A stretch of 64,000 nt of DNA from Lentzea sp. NBRC 105346 (GTDB taxonomy: Bacteria > Actinomycetota > Actinomycetes > Mycobacteriales > Pseudonocardiaceae), in the NCBI RefSeq assembly GCF_030269605.1, contig NZ_BSTQ01000010.1, positions 124,001 to 188,000 on the forward strand, in the 5' to 3' direction. A program made the position numbers and the translations under genes. The notes under the pieces are model-generated. The model saw only the letters and a list, made by a program, of their open reading frames with translations, was not told the DNA's origin and ran no database searches. Positions 1-8,002 of the stretch are shown piece after piece (position 1 is the stretch's first letter; every line of letters begins with the position of its first letter).

Positions 1-231
1 CTCGGTGAGCGAGCGTGCGCGTTCGTCGTGCTCGCGCCGGACACCGACCTGGACCTGGAGGGCGTGCGCAAGCACCTCGACCAGCACGCGGTGTCGAAGT
101 ACTACTGGCCGGAACGGCTCGAGATCGTGCCCCGGCTGCCGCGCAACCCCAGCGGCAAGATCCAGAAGTTCATCCTCCGGGACCAGGCGAAGTCCTTGCG
201 CCCGCAGCAGTTCGAGGAGCACAACGCGTGA
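1..231 (+). CDS. Acyl-CoA ligase (AMP-binding enzyme), C-terminal fragment
   Basis: Only the last 76 codons lie in the window; the reading frame is open from base 1. The fragment is the mobile C-terminal lid of ANL-family adenylate-forming ligases, which make an acyl-AMP and then an acyl-CoA. The signature is PRNPSGKIQK, whose first Lys (in SGK) is the usual catalytic lysine, followed by the short polar tail. Its TGA overlaps the next gene's GTG in a GTGA arrangement (228-231), so the two are probably translationally coupled. Family assignment is firm. The substrate cannot be read from this piece, though the downstream genes suggest a cyclic or aromatic carboxylic acid or a fatty acid. Confidence 0.85.
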   Translation, partial: LGERACAFVVLAPDTDLDLEGVRKHLDQHAVSKYYWPERLEIVPRLPRNPSGKIQKFILRDQAKSLRPQQFEEHNA

Positions 232-1421
232 CCGTCACCGACCTTTCCCCCATCGCAGTGTCCACTTCGAAAGCAGGGGGCGTGGACCCGTCCGACTTCG
301 CCCGGCTGCGGGCGGAGATCACCGCGTTCGTCGACGGTCCCGCCGAGCGCTGGGCCGAGCGGATCGAGCAGACCGGTGTCGTCCCCGAGGAGCTGTGGGC
401 CGAGCTGCGTTCGCTCGGCTACCTCTCGCTGGCCGCACCGCGCGAGTACGGCGGCGCCGGCCTGTCGTTCCCGCAGTGGATGGAACTGATGGAGATCTTC
501 TCCCGCTCGCACGGCTCGCTGCGGATGATCGTGCACGTCGTCAACGGCACGTGGCGCGCGATGGACGCGTTCGCCGATGACGAGCAGCGCCGCAGGTTCG
601 TGCTGCCGTCGATCGCGGGCGAGATCAAGACCGCGTTCACGCTGACCGAGCCGGACGCCGGTTCTGGTGCGGACATCCGGTCCACCGTGGTCCGCGAGGG
701 CGACACGTACTACCTGAGCGGCCGCAAGCACCTCATCACGTTCGGCGTGCGGTGCGACTACTGGCTGCTCGCCGCGCGCGTCGAGGGCACCACAGGGCAT
801 GAGGGCACGGTCGCGCTAATGGTGCCGCGCAACGCTCCGGGCGTCACGGTCGTCGACACGTCCGACACCATGGGCGTCACCGGCACCGACCACGCGCACC
901 TCACGTTCGACCGCACGCCGGTCCCGGTCGCGAACCGGCTGGGCCGGGAGGGCGACGGCCTCGCCGTGGCACTGGGCGGTTTCCTCACGCCATCCCGGAT
1001 CTCGGTCGCGATGAGCTGCGTCGGTCTCGCCCGGCGGGCGCAGGAGCTGGCGTTCTCCTATGCGCGGCAACGGGAAACCTTCGGCAAGCCGCTCACCTCG
1101 CGGCAGGCCATCCAGTTCATGCTCGCCGAGAACGAGGCGGACATCGAGGCCGTGAAGCAGCTCGTCATGCACGCCGCACGCAGCTGGGAGGGCGGCGACC
1201 CCACCGCGTCGAAGCTCTCGTCGATGGCCAAGATGACGGCCGTGGACATGCTCGGCCGGGTCACGGACAAGGCGCTGCAGATCCACGGCGGGCTCGGTTA
1301 CTGGAAGACCAGCGCGATCGAGCGCGTGTACCGCGACGCGCGGGCGCAGCGATTCGAGGAGGGCACCAACGAGATCCAGAAGGCCGTCGTATTCCGCGAG
1401 ATGATGGAGGCCAACCGATGA
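228..1421 (+). CDS. Acyl-CoA dehydrogenase
   Basis: A 397-residue flavoprotein of normal acyl-CoA dehydrogenase length that introduces a 2,3-double bond into an acyl-CoA thioester. Visible hallmarks are the FAD/substrate segment TLTEPDAGSGAD near residue 135, the middle beta-domain, the RQTFG-like segment RQRETFGKP, and the C-terminal QIHGGLGY followed by an arginine-rich helix and FEEGTNEIQK, which normally carries or lies next to the catalytic Glu. The GTG start at 228 is chosen because it overlaps the upstream stop; the frame stays open further upstream, but that part matches no family. It overlaps the next gene by 4 nt (1418-1421). Confidence 0.9.
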   Translation: MTVTDLSPIAVSTSKAGGVDPSDFARLRAEITAFVDGPAERWAERIEQTGVVPEELWAELRSLGYLSLAAPREYGGAGLSFPQWMELMEIFSRSHGSLRMIVHVVNGTWRAMDAFADDEQRRRFVLPSIAGEIKTAFTLTEPDAGSGADIRSTVVREGDTYYLSGRKHLITFGVRCDYWLLAARVEGTTGHEGTVALMVPRNAPGVTVVDTSDTMGVTGTDHAHLTFDRTPVPVANRLGREGDGLAVALGGFLTPSRISVAMSCVGLARRAQELAFSYARQRETFGKPLTSRQAIQFMLAENEADIEAVKQLVMHAARSWEGGDPTASKLSSMAKMTAVDMLGRVTDKALQIHGGLGYWKTSAIERVYRDARAQRFEEGTNEIQKAVVFREMMEANR

Positions 1422-2224
1422 GCAAGGTCGCACTGATCACCGGCGCTTCGCGGGGCATCGGCCGCGAGCTGGCGCTGCGCCTGGCCAGCACCGGCGCGAG
1501 CGTCGTGGTCAACTACAAGAAGAACGCCGATCTGGCCGAGAAGACCGTGGCGCAGATCGAGGAGCTCGGTGGCAGCGGCATCGCGGTTCAGGCGGACGTG
1601 GAGACCGAATCGGGCATCTCCTCGTTGTTCGACGCCGTGCACTCCACCTACGGGCGCCTGGACTTCTTCGTGTCCAACGCGGCGGCGAGCGCGTTCAAGA
1701 ACATCATGGACCTCAAGCCGCACCACATCGACCGCTCCTACGCGATGAACCTCAAGCCGTTCATCCTCGGCGCGCAGGAGGCGGTACGACTGATGGACGA
1801 CGGCGGCCGCATCGTCGCGTTGTCCAGCTACGGCAGCATCCGCGCGTACCCGACGTACGCGACACTCGGCGCGATGAAGGCAGCGATCGAGGCGTGGGTG
1901 CGGTACATGGCCGTGGAGTTCGCTCCGTACGGCATCAACGTCAACGCCGTCAACGGCGGCCTGATCGACTCGGACTCGCTGCACTACTTCTACGGCGTGC
2001 CCGGGATGCCCGACATGCAGGGCGTGCTGGACCGGATTCCCGCACGACGTCCGGGCACGGTCGAGGAGGTCGCGTCGACGATCGAGTTCCTGCTCTCCCC
2101 CGGCGCCGGATACATCACCGGTCAGTCGATCGTCGTGGACGGCGGCCTGAGCGTCGTCGCGCCGCCGTTCTTCGGCGACACCCAGCCCCCGCTCTCCCTC
2201 CCGCAGCGCCCGGTCAGGACCTGA
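1418..2224 (+). CDS. SDR-family enoyl thioester reductase (FabL/ChcA-like)
   Basis: A 268-residue short-chain dehydrogenase with a Rossmann motif TGASRGIG at residue 8. Instead of the usual Y-x3-K, the active site reads Y-A-T-L-G-A-M-K, i.e. Tyr-x6-Lys. That spacing is typical of enoyl reductases (FabI/FabL type) rather than ketoreductases. The C-terminus has the normal YITGQSIVVDGG. In this operon, with a ligase, a dehydrogenase and a dienoyl-CoA reductase-like flavoprotein, a role in reducing ring or chain enoyl-CoA intermediates is inferred. ChcA of cyclohexanecarboxyl-CoA biosynthesis is the comparison I would test first. ATG start overlaps the previous stop. Confidence 0.85.
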   Translation: MSKVALITGASRGIGRELALRLASTGASVVVNYKKNADLAEKTVAQIEELGGSGIAVQADVETESGISSLFDAVHSTYGRLDFFVSNAAASAFKNIMDLKPHHIDRSYAMNLKPFILGAQEAVRLMDDGGRIVALSSYGSIRAYPTYATLGAMKAAIEAWVRYMAVEFAPYGINVNAVNGGLIDSDSLHYFYGVPGMPDMQGVLDRIPARRPGTVEEVASTIEFLLSPGAGYITGQSIVVDGGLSVVAPPFFGDTQPPLSLPQRPVRT

Positions 2225-2228
2225 TCCC

Positions 2229-4208
2229 GTGCTGCACAACGTGTTCCGTGCCGGTGCGGTCGGGAAGCTGCGCCTGCCCAACCGCATCGTCATGGGCGCG
2301 ATGCACCTCAACCTGGAGCGGGTCGACGACGGTTCCGCCATGGCCGCGTTCTACGCCGAACGCGCCCGCGGCGGGGCCGGCCTGATCATCACCGGTGGAT
2401 GTGCGGTCAACACCGAGGGTTCCGGCGGTCCGGGATACATCGACCTCTCGGACTCCGCATCGCATCCGGCGCTGGCCCGCTGGGCCGCGGCCGTGCACGG
2501 TGCGGGCGGCCGCATCGCCCTGCAGTTGTTCCACGCCGGGCGGTACACCGACAACGGTGTCGCCCCCTCGGCGGTGCCGAGCAAGCTGTACTCGTTCGGT
2601 CGCGAGTTGACCGGCGACGAGGTGCTGGAAACCATCGCCGACTTCGCCCGTGGCGCTGAGCTGGCGCGGGAGCTGGGTTTCGACGCGGTCGAGGTGATGG
2701 GGTCCGAGGGGTACCTGATCAACCAGTTCCTGTCGCCGCTGACCAACCTGCGTGAAGACGAGTGGGGGGATCGGAGCCGTGTCCCATTGGAGATCGTGCG
2801 CGCGATCCGCGCCGCGGTCGGCGATTTCCCCTTGCTGTTCCGGATGTCCGGCGACGACCTCATGCCCGGCTCGTCCACCCCGGCCGACACCCTGGCGTTC
2901 GCGTCGGCGTTGTCGCGGGCCGGTGTGGACGCGCTGAACATCGGCGTCGGCTGGCACGAGTCGCGCGTACCGACCGTGCAGTCCCTTGTGCCACAAGGAA
3001 TGTGGGTACGGTATGCCGCGGCCGTACGTTCCGTGGTCGACATCCCGGTCATCGCCTCGAACCGCATCAACACGATGGCGCTGGCCGAGTCGGTCCTCGC
3101 CTCGGGATCCGCCGACTTCGTGTCGATGTCGCGCCCCTTCCTCGCCGACCCGGCGATCGTCCGCAAGTCGCTCACCGGCGTACCGGTCAACACCTGCATC
3201 GGATGCAACGAGGCGTGCATCGACCGGTCGCTCGGCACGTCACCGGTGTCGTGCCTGGTGAACCCGCGCGCCGGCCGGGAGCTGGAGTTCCCGGCACGGA
3301 CCTCCGCTCGGATCCGCCGGTTCGCCGTGGTGGGCGGTGGTCCGAGCGGCCTGGAGGCGGCCCGTGCGCTGGCCTCGCTGGGCCATGACGTCACGTTGTT
3401 CGAGGCCTCGCCGGCTTTGGGCGGTCAGTTCCGGTACGCGGCCATGGTGCCGGGCAAGTCGGACTTCGGCGCCACCATCAGGTACTTCACCGACGAGCTG
3501 GCCCGGCTCGGCGTGCGCGTGCATCTCAGCAGCCGCGTCACTACGCTGTCCGGATTCGACGGCGCCGTGATCGCGACCGGAGTGGTGCCACGCGAGTTGT
3601 CGCTGCCCGGCGCCGATCTGCCTCATGTCGTGGACTACCAGCAGGCGTTCACGCAGCCGCTCGGTCCGCGCGTCGCGATCATCGGTGGCGGTGGCATCGG
3701 GGTCGACGTGGCGCATTTCCTGGTTCACGCGCCGTCCTCGTTGCACCCGCAGGACCGGTTCCTGGCGGAGAACGGGCTGCTGGACGCTCCCCTGCCCGCG
3801 CCCGCCAGGCAGGTCACCGTGCTGCGACGGTCCGGCCGCATCGGGGACGGGATGGGCCGCACCACCCGATGGGCCGCCGTCGCGTCGCTGCGCAACGCGG
3901 GTGTCGAGCTGCTGACCGGTGTGTCCTACGAAGCGATCACCCCTGCGGGCGTGGTGTTGTCCGACGGCCGCGTGATCGAGGCGGATTCCGTTGTGGTGGC
4001 AGCGGGTCAGGAGTCCCGGCCGGCCTTTCCGGTCGACGTCCCGCACCGGGTGATCGGCGGCGCCGCGGACGCGCGTGGCCTGAACGCGGTGCGCGCGATC
4101 GAACAGGGCCTGCGCGCGGCCCACGACCTCATCGCCGCAACAGCTGCCACACCACGTCCGCCGTCACATCGACCGACGGCCGCTGCTCCTCAACCAGCCA
4201 CCGGCTGA
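2229..4208 (+). CDS. NADH:flavin oxidoreductase / 2,4-dienoyl-CoA reductase-like protein
   Basis: A 659-residue multidomain flavoprotein. Residues 1-310 form an Old Yellow Enzyme barrel (PNRIVMGAMH, then LFHAGRY). A 4Fe-4S motif follows at C323, C326, C330 and about C342. The second half is an FAD/NAD(P) module with VVGGGPSGLEAA and IIGGGGIGVDVA dinucleotide motifs. This is the FadH layout, which reduces 2,4-dienoyl-CoA using electrons passed NADPH-FAD-FeS-FMN. The GTG start lies 4 nt after the upstream stop. The last ~25 residues are Pro/Ala-rich and lie antisense to the convergent TetR gene (overlap 4129-4208), so the true end of the fold is near residue 632. Confidence 0.9.
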   Translation: MLHNVFRAGAVGKLRLPNRIVMGAMHLNLERVDDGSAMAAFYAERARGGAGLIITGGCAVNTEGSGGPGYIDLSDSASHPALARWAAAVHGAGGRIALQLFHAGRYTDNGVAPSAVPSKLYSFGRELTGDEVLETIADFARGAELARELGFDAVEVMGSEGYLINQFLSPLTNLREDEWGDRSRVPLEIVRAIRAAVGDFPLLFRMSGDDLMPGSSTPADTLAFASALSRAGVDALNIGVGWHESRVPTVQSLVPQGMWVRYAAAVRSVVDIPVIASNRINTMALAESVLASGSADFVSMSRPFLADPAIVRKSLTGVPVNTCIGCNEACIDRSLGTSPVSCLVNPRAGRELEFPARTSARIRRFAVVGGGPSGLEAARALASLGHDVTLFEASPALGGQFRYAAMVPGKSDFGATIRYFTDELARLGVRVHLSSRVTTLSGFDGAVIATGVVPRELSLPGADLPHVVDYQQAFTQPLGPRVAIIGGGGIGVDVAHFLVHAPSSLHPQDRFLAENGLLDAPLPAPARQVTVLRRSGRIGDGMGRTTRWAAVASLRNAGVELLTGVSYEAITPAGVVLSDGRVIEADSVVVAAGQESRPAFPVDVPHRVIGGAADARGLNAVRAIEQGLRAAHDLIAATAATPRPPSHRPTAAAPQPATG

Positions 4209-4662
4209 TCAACCCCACGATCGCCCCCGCGAGATAGTGCGCCCGCAGCTCCCGATGCGGCACGTCGGCGAGCTGCGCGGCGACCTCGTCCGCCAGCACC
4301 TCCCGCAACCGGCACACGAACAGTGCGCTGCCGGTCGGCCCGAGCATCCGGCGGTAGAGCCCGTCGTTCTCCGAGACGTGCCGCAACAGGTTCGCCAGCT
4401 CCGGCGGCACGGTGTCGCCCGGCTGCGTCAGCGGACATTCCGCGGCCGCGCGCGCGAGCTCGACGACCCGCGTCTCCAACGCGTCCAGCAGCAACTCGTC
4501 GCGGCCCTTGTAGTGCTGGTACACGGTCGCGCGGTTGATCGACGCGCGCTCGGCGATGTCCGCGATGGTCACCGTGGTGACGTCGCGTTCGGCGGCGAGC
4601 TCCAGTGCGGCGGTGTGCAGGGCCGCCACGGTGCGGCGGACGCGGGGATCCATGAACGCCAT
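4129..4662 (-). CDS. TetR-family transcriptional regulator
   Basis: A 177-residue regulator with an N-terminal helix-turn-helix: TIADIAERASINRATVYQHYKGRDELL. The C-terminal ligand domain is unassigned. Start choice is between ATG 4662 and ATG 4653; neither has a clear Shine-Dalgarno, and a palindrome (4664-4685) ends 2 bp upstream of the first, so a leaderless transcript and autorepression are plausible. Divergent from the DsbA-TPR gene and convergent with the flavoprotein gene, whose last 80 bp it overlaps antisense. The operator position suggests it controls itself and the DsbA-TPR gene. Confidence 0.88.
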   Translation of the reverse strand: MAFMDPRVRRTVAALHTAALELAAERDVTTVTIADIAERASINRATVYQHYKGRDELLLDALETRVVELARAAAECPLTQPGDTVPPELANLLRHVSENDGLYRRMLGPTGSALFVCRLREVLADEVAAQLADVPHRELRAHYLAGAIVGLISRWLVEEQRPSVDVTADVVWQLLRR

Positions 4663-4663
4663 A

Positions 4664-4685
4664 CTAAACAACACTTGTCGTTTAG
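4664..4685. promoter_or_regulatory. Probable TetR operator palindrome
   Basis: CTAAAC(N10)GTTTAG is the core of a 22-bp near-palindrome in which 18 of 22 positions match the reverse complement. A second, overlapping inverted repeat, TTGTC-gttta-GACAA, lies at 4675-4689. Both sit in the 48-bp space between the divergent TetR and DsbA-TPR starts, where a repressor could block both promoters. Confidence 0.65.
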
Positions 4686-4710
4686 ACAACATATGTCGTA
4701 TAAATGTGTC

Positions 4711-5664
4711 ATGCGTATCGAGGTGTGGGCCGACCTGACCTGTCCGTGGTGCTTCCTGGGCAAGCGGCGGCTCGGCGAGGCCGTCGAAGGCCTGGACGTC
4801 GAGGTTCTCTGGCGGCCGTACCTCGTCGACCCAACCGCCCCGGTGGCGGGCGAGCCGCGAGACGAGGAGAAGGCCGCCCGGTTCATGGCGCTGCACAGCG
4901 AGGACGACCTCGCCGCCTACCTCGAGGAGATGGGCGGCACCTGGCAGCCGCGCTGGCGCGCGAACACGTTCGACGGTCACCGCCTGGTCGCGGTCGCGCT
5001 GGAGCAGGACGGGCCGCGTCTGCAGGCTCGCGTGCACGAGGCGTTGATGGCCGCGCACTTCGTCCGCGGCGAGAACCTCGGTGACCACGAGGTGCTCATC
5101 CGTGCCGCGGAGGAGGCGGGGCTCGTCGGCGCCAGGGCGGCGCTCGAGTCGGGCGCGGGTGCGGACGTCGTGCGGGCGGATACCGTCGGGGCGACGTTGC
5201 GCGGGGTCAAGGCGGCGCCGACGTTCGTTATCGGCGACCAGGCGCTGGCCGGCGCGCAGGAACCGGAGGTGCTGCGGGAGTTCATCCTCAGCTCGCGGGC
5301 GCCGGAGTCGCAGGCCCCGGTGTGCGAGATCGTCGACCACACCGACCCGGTGCAGGCGTTCCGCCGCGCGCAGCGGCTGCTCGATGCGCGCAACCCGTTG
5401 GACGCGCTGAAGGCACTCGGGCCGCTGCTGGCCGAGCACGGCGACGACACGTCCGTGTTGCTGCTCGCCGCACGGGCGTACTTTTCCTCGGCGCAGCTGC
5501 GCCGCACCGAGGAGACGCTGCGCAAGGTGATCGAGCTGGACCCGTCGGACCACTACGCCGTCTTCATGCTCGGCCGGACCCTGCAGCGCCAGGGCCGCAC
5601 CGGCGACGCCGCGACCCAGTTCCGCCTCGCCACGGCCATGTCCCCGGACTACGCCCTGACGTAA
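4711..5664 (+). CDS. DsbA/FrnE-like thioredoxin-fold oxidoreductase fused to TPR repeats
   Basis: A 317-residue protein. Residues 1-200 are a DsbA/FrnE-type thioredoxin fold with a CPWC active site near residue 12 (LTCPWCFLGK) and the conserved cis-Pro region KAAPTFVIG. Residues ~215-317 form about three tetratricopeptide-like helical repeats (AFRRAQRLLDARNPLDAL, LLAARAYFSSAQLRRTEE, YAVFMLGRTLQRQG). There is no signal peptide, so it acts in the cytoplasm. FrnE-like proteins are usually near 215-240 residues, so the TPR extension is notable. An in-frame ATG at 4693 would add six residues. A hairpin terminator follows the stop directly. Confidence 0.88.
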   Translation: MRIEVWADLTCPWCFLGKRRLGEAVEGLDVEVLWRPYLVDPTAPVAGEPRDEEKAARFMALHSEDDLAAYLEEMGGTWQPRWRANTFDGHRLVAVALEQDGPRLQARVHEALMAAHFVRGENLGDHEVLIRAAEEAGLVGARAALESGAGADVVRADTVGATLRGVKAAPTFVIGDQALAGAQEPEVLREFILSSRAPESQAPVCEIVDHTDPVQAFRRAQRLLDARNPLDALKALGPLLAEHGDDTSVLLLAARAYFSSAQLRRTEETLRKVIELDPSDHYAVFMLGRTLQRQGRTGDAATQFRLATAMSPDYALT

Positions 5665-5715
5665 CCGTTGTGGCCACTTTGACGGATCCGCGGTCCGTCA
5701 AAGTGGCCACAACGG
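5665..5715. terminator. Bidirectional hairpin terminator
   Basis: A perfect 22-bp inverted repeat (5665-5686 with 5694-5715) around a 7-nt loop fills the whole gap between two convergent genes. Its core, CCGTTGTGGCCACTTTGACGG, is closely related to the hairpin at 63037-63089, so this is a repeated element type in this genome. Confidence 0.8.
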
Positions 5716-5719
5716 CACT

Positions 5720-6868
5720 TCAGACCAGGACTGGGGTGCGGAGCAGGGCCGCAACCTCAAAGGCCAGGTCCAGGGACTGGGCCCGGTTCAGGCGCGGGTC
5801 GCACGCCGACTGGTAGCGAAGACTCAGGTCCGTGACGCCCGCGCCGAGGCACTCGGTGACGTCGTCCCCGGTCAGCTCCAGGTGCAGGCCGCCCGCGTGG
5901 GTGCCCAGCGCGCGGTGCACCTCGAAGAACCCGCGAACCTCGTCCAGCACCTCGTCGTACGAGCGGGTCTTGTACCCGTCGGGCGAGGTGAAGGTGTTGC
6001 CGTGCATGGGATCGCACACCCACACCGCCTCGGGAACCGCCGACACTAGCGCGGGCAGCACGTCTCGTACCTTCCTCGCACCCATGCGGCTGATGAACGT
6101 CAACCGCCCCGCCGTCCGCGCCGGGTCCAGCCGGTCGGCCAGCGCCACCACATCCGAAGGCCGCGCCGTGGGCCCGAGCTTCACCGCGATCGGGTTGCGG
6201 ATCGACGAGAAGTACCCGACGTGCCCGCCGCCGAGGTCACGAGTGCGTTCCCCGATCCACAGCAGGTGCGCGCTGGTCGCGTACCCACCGCGCGTCAGCG
6301 CGTCCTCATAGTCCAGTAGCAGCCCCTCGTGGCTGGTGAAGAACCCCGAGCCGCGCATAATGTCCAAAGTGGACGAGGCGGTGTGGTACGCCATCCGCAG
6401 CCGGCGCGGGTCGGGCAGGCGGTCCTCAAGGGACACCCCGTTGACCGCGTCACCACGGTAGACCGGGACCTCGACACCGCCGATCCGCTCCACGGACGAC
6501 GACCGCGGCTTGGCGTATTGCCCGGCCAGCCGCGCCACTCGCACGACCGGCGATGCACCCGCGTACTCGAGCAGCGTTGCCATCTGGTCGAGCGTGCGCA
6601 GCGTGCCGCCGACCGCGGAGGCCTCGGCGAACGTCTCGGCGCACGGGCCGCCCTGCAGCAGGAACGCCTCGCCCCGCGCGACGGCACCCATCCGTTCGAA
6701 CAACGCGTCGCAGTCGGCGGGCGACACCAGGGGATCCGCGCGGGAGAGCCAGGAGAGCACGGACCGCAGCTCGAGCGGGTCCGGCCAGGCGGGCTGTTGC
6801 GCCCGCGGCAGGTCGCGCCAGGTGGTCAGGCGCCTGCCGAGGTGGGAACGATCATCCTTCACGTACAC
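5720..6868 (-). CDS. Class II 3-deoxy-7-phosphoheptulonate (DAHP) synthase
   Basis: A 382-residue class II DAHP synthase, which condenses phosphoenolpyruvate and erythrose-4-phosphate at the entry to the shikimate pathway. Seen motifs: LLQGGPCAETF near residue 72 (metal/PEP site Cys), VARLAGQYAKPRS, YFSSIRNPIAVKLGP, WVCDPMHGNT, and HLELTGDDVTEC. It is shorter at the N-terminus than the primary-metabolism enzymes of about 460 residues, a form often found in natural-product clusters. The GTG start overlaps the upstream maoC-like gene by 17 nt, making a three-gene operon. A second source of shikimate intermediates for the nearby ring-reduction operon is inferred, not shown. Confidence 0.92.
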   Translation of the reverse strand: MYVKDDRSHLGRRLTTWRDLPRAQQPAWPDPLELRSVLSWLSRADPLVSPADCDALFERMGAVARGEAFLLQGGPCAETFAEASAVGGTLRTLDQMATLLEYAGASPVVRVARLAGQYAKPRSSSVERIGGVEVPVYRGDAVNGVSLEDRLPDPRRLRMAYHTASSTLDIMRGSGFFTSHEGLLLDYEDALTRGGYATSAHLLWIGERTRDLGGGHVGYFSSIRNPIAVKLGPTARPSDVVALADRLDPARTAGRLTFISRMGARKVRDVLPALVSAVPEAVWVCDPMHGNTFTSPDGYKTRSYDEVLDEVRGFFEVHRALGTHAGGLHLELTGDDVTECLGAGVTDLSLRYQSACDPRLNRAQSLDLAFEVAALLRTPVLV

Positions 6869-7238
6869 GGTTCCGCCGTGTCCCTTCCTGTGTGTCGATC
6901 AAGGCCTCACCGCGGGCCACGGTGGTGCCGTCGGGCAACGCCGCGGTGAGCACGACCTTGGTGTCGTCCACGACGCGTCCACGACAGGTCAGCGCGGCGC
7001 CGACCGGCACGGGCGCGACGAATGAGACCCGGAACGATCGGATGGCCTCCTGGGAGAACGACTTCGTCAGCAGGCGGCCGAGCTGGGCCATGGAGAACAT
7101 CCCGTGCACGATCACGTCGTCCATCCCCGCCGCGCGCGCTGCGGCGGGGTCCACGTGGATGGGGTTGGGGTCGCCGGACGCGGAGGCGAACTCCTGCAAC
7201 GTCTCCCGGCTGATCGGCCCGACGGTGAGCTCAGCCAC
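6852..7238 (-). CDS. MaoC-like (R)-hydratase, catalytic-type subunit
   Basis: A 128-residue hot-dog fold protein. The hydratase-2 motif is present: FASASGDPNPIHVDPAAARAAG then VIVHGMFSMAQLGR, with the catalytic Asp/His pair D-x4-H (DPNPIH). It resembles HadB of the mycobacterial dehydratase heterodimer and would pair with the protein encoded just upstream. GTG start at 7238 overlaps the upstream stop by 8 nt; the longer open frame upstream of it carries no family similarity. It would hydrate or dehydrate a 3-hydroxyacyl thioester. Confidence 0.88.
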   Translation of the reverse strand: MAELTVGPISRETLQEFASASGDPNPIHVDPAAARAAGMDDVIVHGMFSMAQLGRLLTKSFSQEAIRSFRVSFVAPVPVGAALTCRGRVVDDTKVVLTAALPDGTTVARGEALIDTQEGTRRNRVREG

Positions 7239-7677
7239 GGTCGCCTCCCATGAACGCGATGACCTGACGCAGCGACGCCACCGACTCCCCCGTGGAATCG
7301 GCAACGCCGGTCTCCTGCACTACGAACGCATTGCCGCGGCGCCGGTAGAAATCGGTGATCTCAGGGGTGAACGTGAGCCGGTCTCCGACCACGACAGGAC
7401 GCCGATAGGTGAATCCCTGTTCGACGTGCCGAGTCGCCGAGAGCTCCGCGCCACGCGAGGCGAAGAACTCCAGCACGGAACCGTGCTCCAGCTCCAGTCC
7501 GAAGAGGAACGTCGGCGTGACCAGCAGGTCCGGGTGCCCGGCGGCCCGCGCGGCGGCTGGATCGAGGTACACGGGATCGTCTTCGCCGATCACGCGCGCG
7601 AATTCACGGGCCCGCGCGGGATCGATTTCTACAGTGAACTCGGAAAGGCGCACACCAATGGTCGACTCATCAACCAC
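7231..7677 (-). CDS. MaoC/FAS1-like dehydratase, N-type partner subunit
   Basis: A 148-residue protein of the MaoC_dehydrat_N type (HadA/HadC-like): EFARVIGEDDPVYLDPAAARAAGHPDLLVTPTFLFG, then a hot-dog sheet with TYRRPVVVGDRLT. It keeps the substrate-binding hot dog but lacks the D-x4-H catalytic pair of its downstream partner, as expected for a heterodimer. GTG 7677 is chosen as start; the frame is open to 7752, but that part is unlike the family. First gene of the maoC-maoC-DAHP synthase operon. Confidence 0.85.
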   Translation of the reverse strand: MVDESTIGVRLSEFTVEIDPARAREFARVIGEDDPVYLDPAAARAAGHPDLLVTPTFLFGLELEHGSVLEFFASRGAELSATRHVEQGFTYRRPVVVGDRLTFTPEITDFYRRRGNAFVVQETGVADSTGESVASLRQVIAFMGGDRG

Positions 7678-7860
7678 CAGATCACCCCAGACATTTCTGG
7701 TGAATGGACATGACCATTCGAAACTGTGCCGCCCGCACCCTCGCGAGGTCAACGACGCCTGACCTGGCGCTTGGTCCTGCCCACCCGGACCGCCTGGGGT
7801 AGCCGTTGGTACCCGTAGGCCAGCTCACAGCGAACGATCTCTCCGCCGCAGGTCAACGGC
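7678..7860. other. Divergent intergenic region, left part
   Basis: Together with 7861-8002 this separates the maoC operon from the LuxR/ScbR operon. The left part must hold the maoC promoter. I see no clear -35/-10 pair or palindrome in it and no supportable gene. Confidence 0.5.
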
Positions 7861-7889
7861 TTGACAAAACCGCGCGGTCGGTTTTTACT
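7861..7889 (+). promoter_or_regulatory. Promoter with embedded autoregulatory-element-like operator
   Basis: TTGACA at 7861-7866 is a consensus -35 box; 17 bp further a weak -10 (TTTACT, 7884-7889) follows. Between them lies AAAACCG-CGCGGT-CGGTTTT (7866-7885), a perfect 7-bp inverted repeat containing GGTCGGT, which resembles the half-site described for ArpA-type butyrolactone receptors. Its placement between -35 and -10 fits repression of the LuxR-ScbR operon by the receptor that operon encodes. Confidence 0.65.
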
Positions 7890-8002
7890 CGTCTCGTTCG
7901 GCTGAGCCGGACTGCTGGGGGCAGCATCTGGGGGGTCAGAGCGCGGCTTTCTGGAAAGAACCCTTCGGCTGATCATCCGCCGTCAACGGAAGGACTTTGG
8001 GA

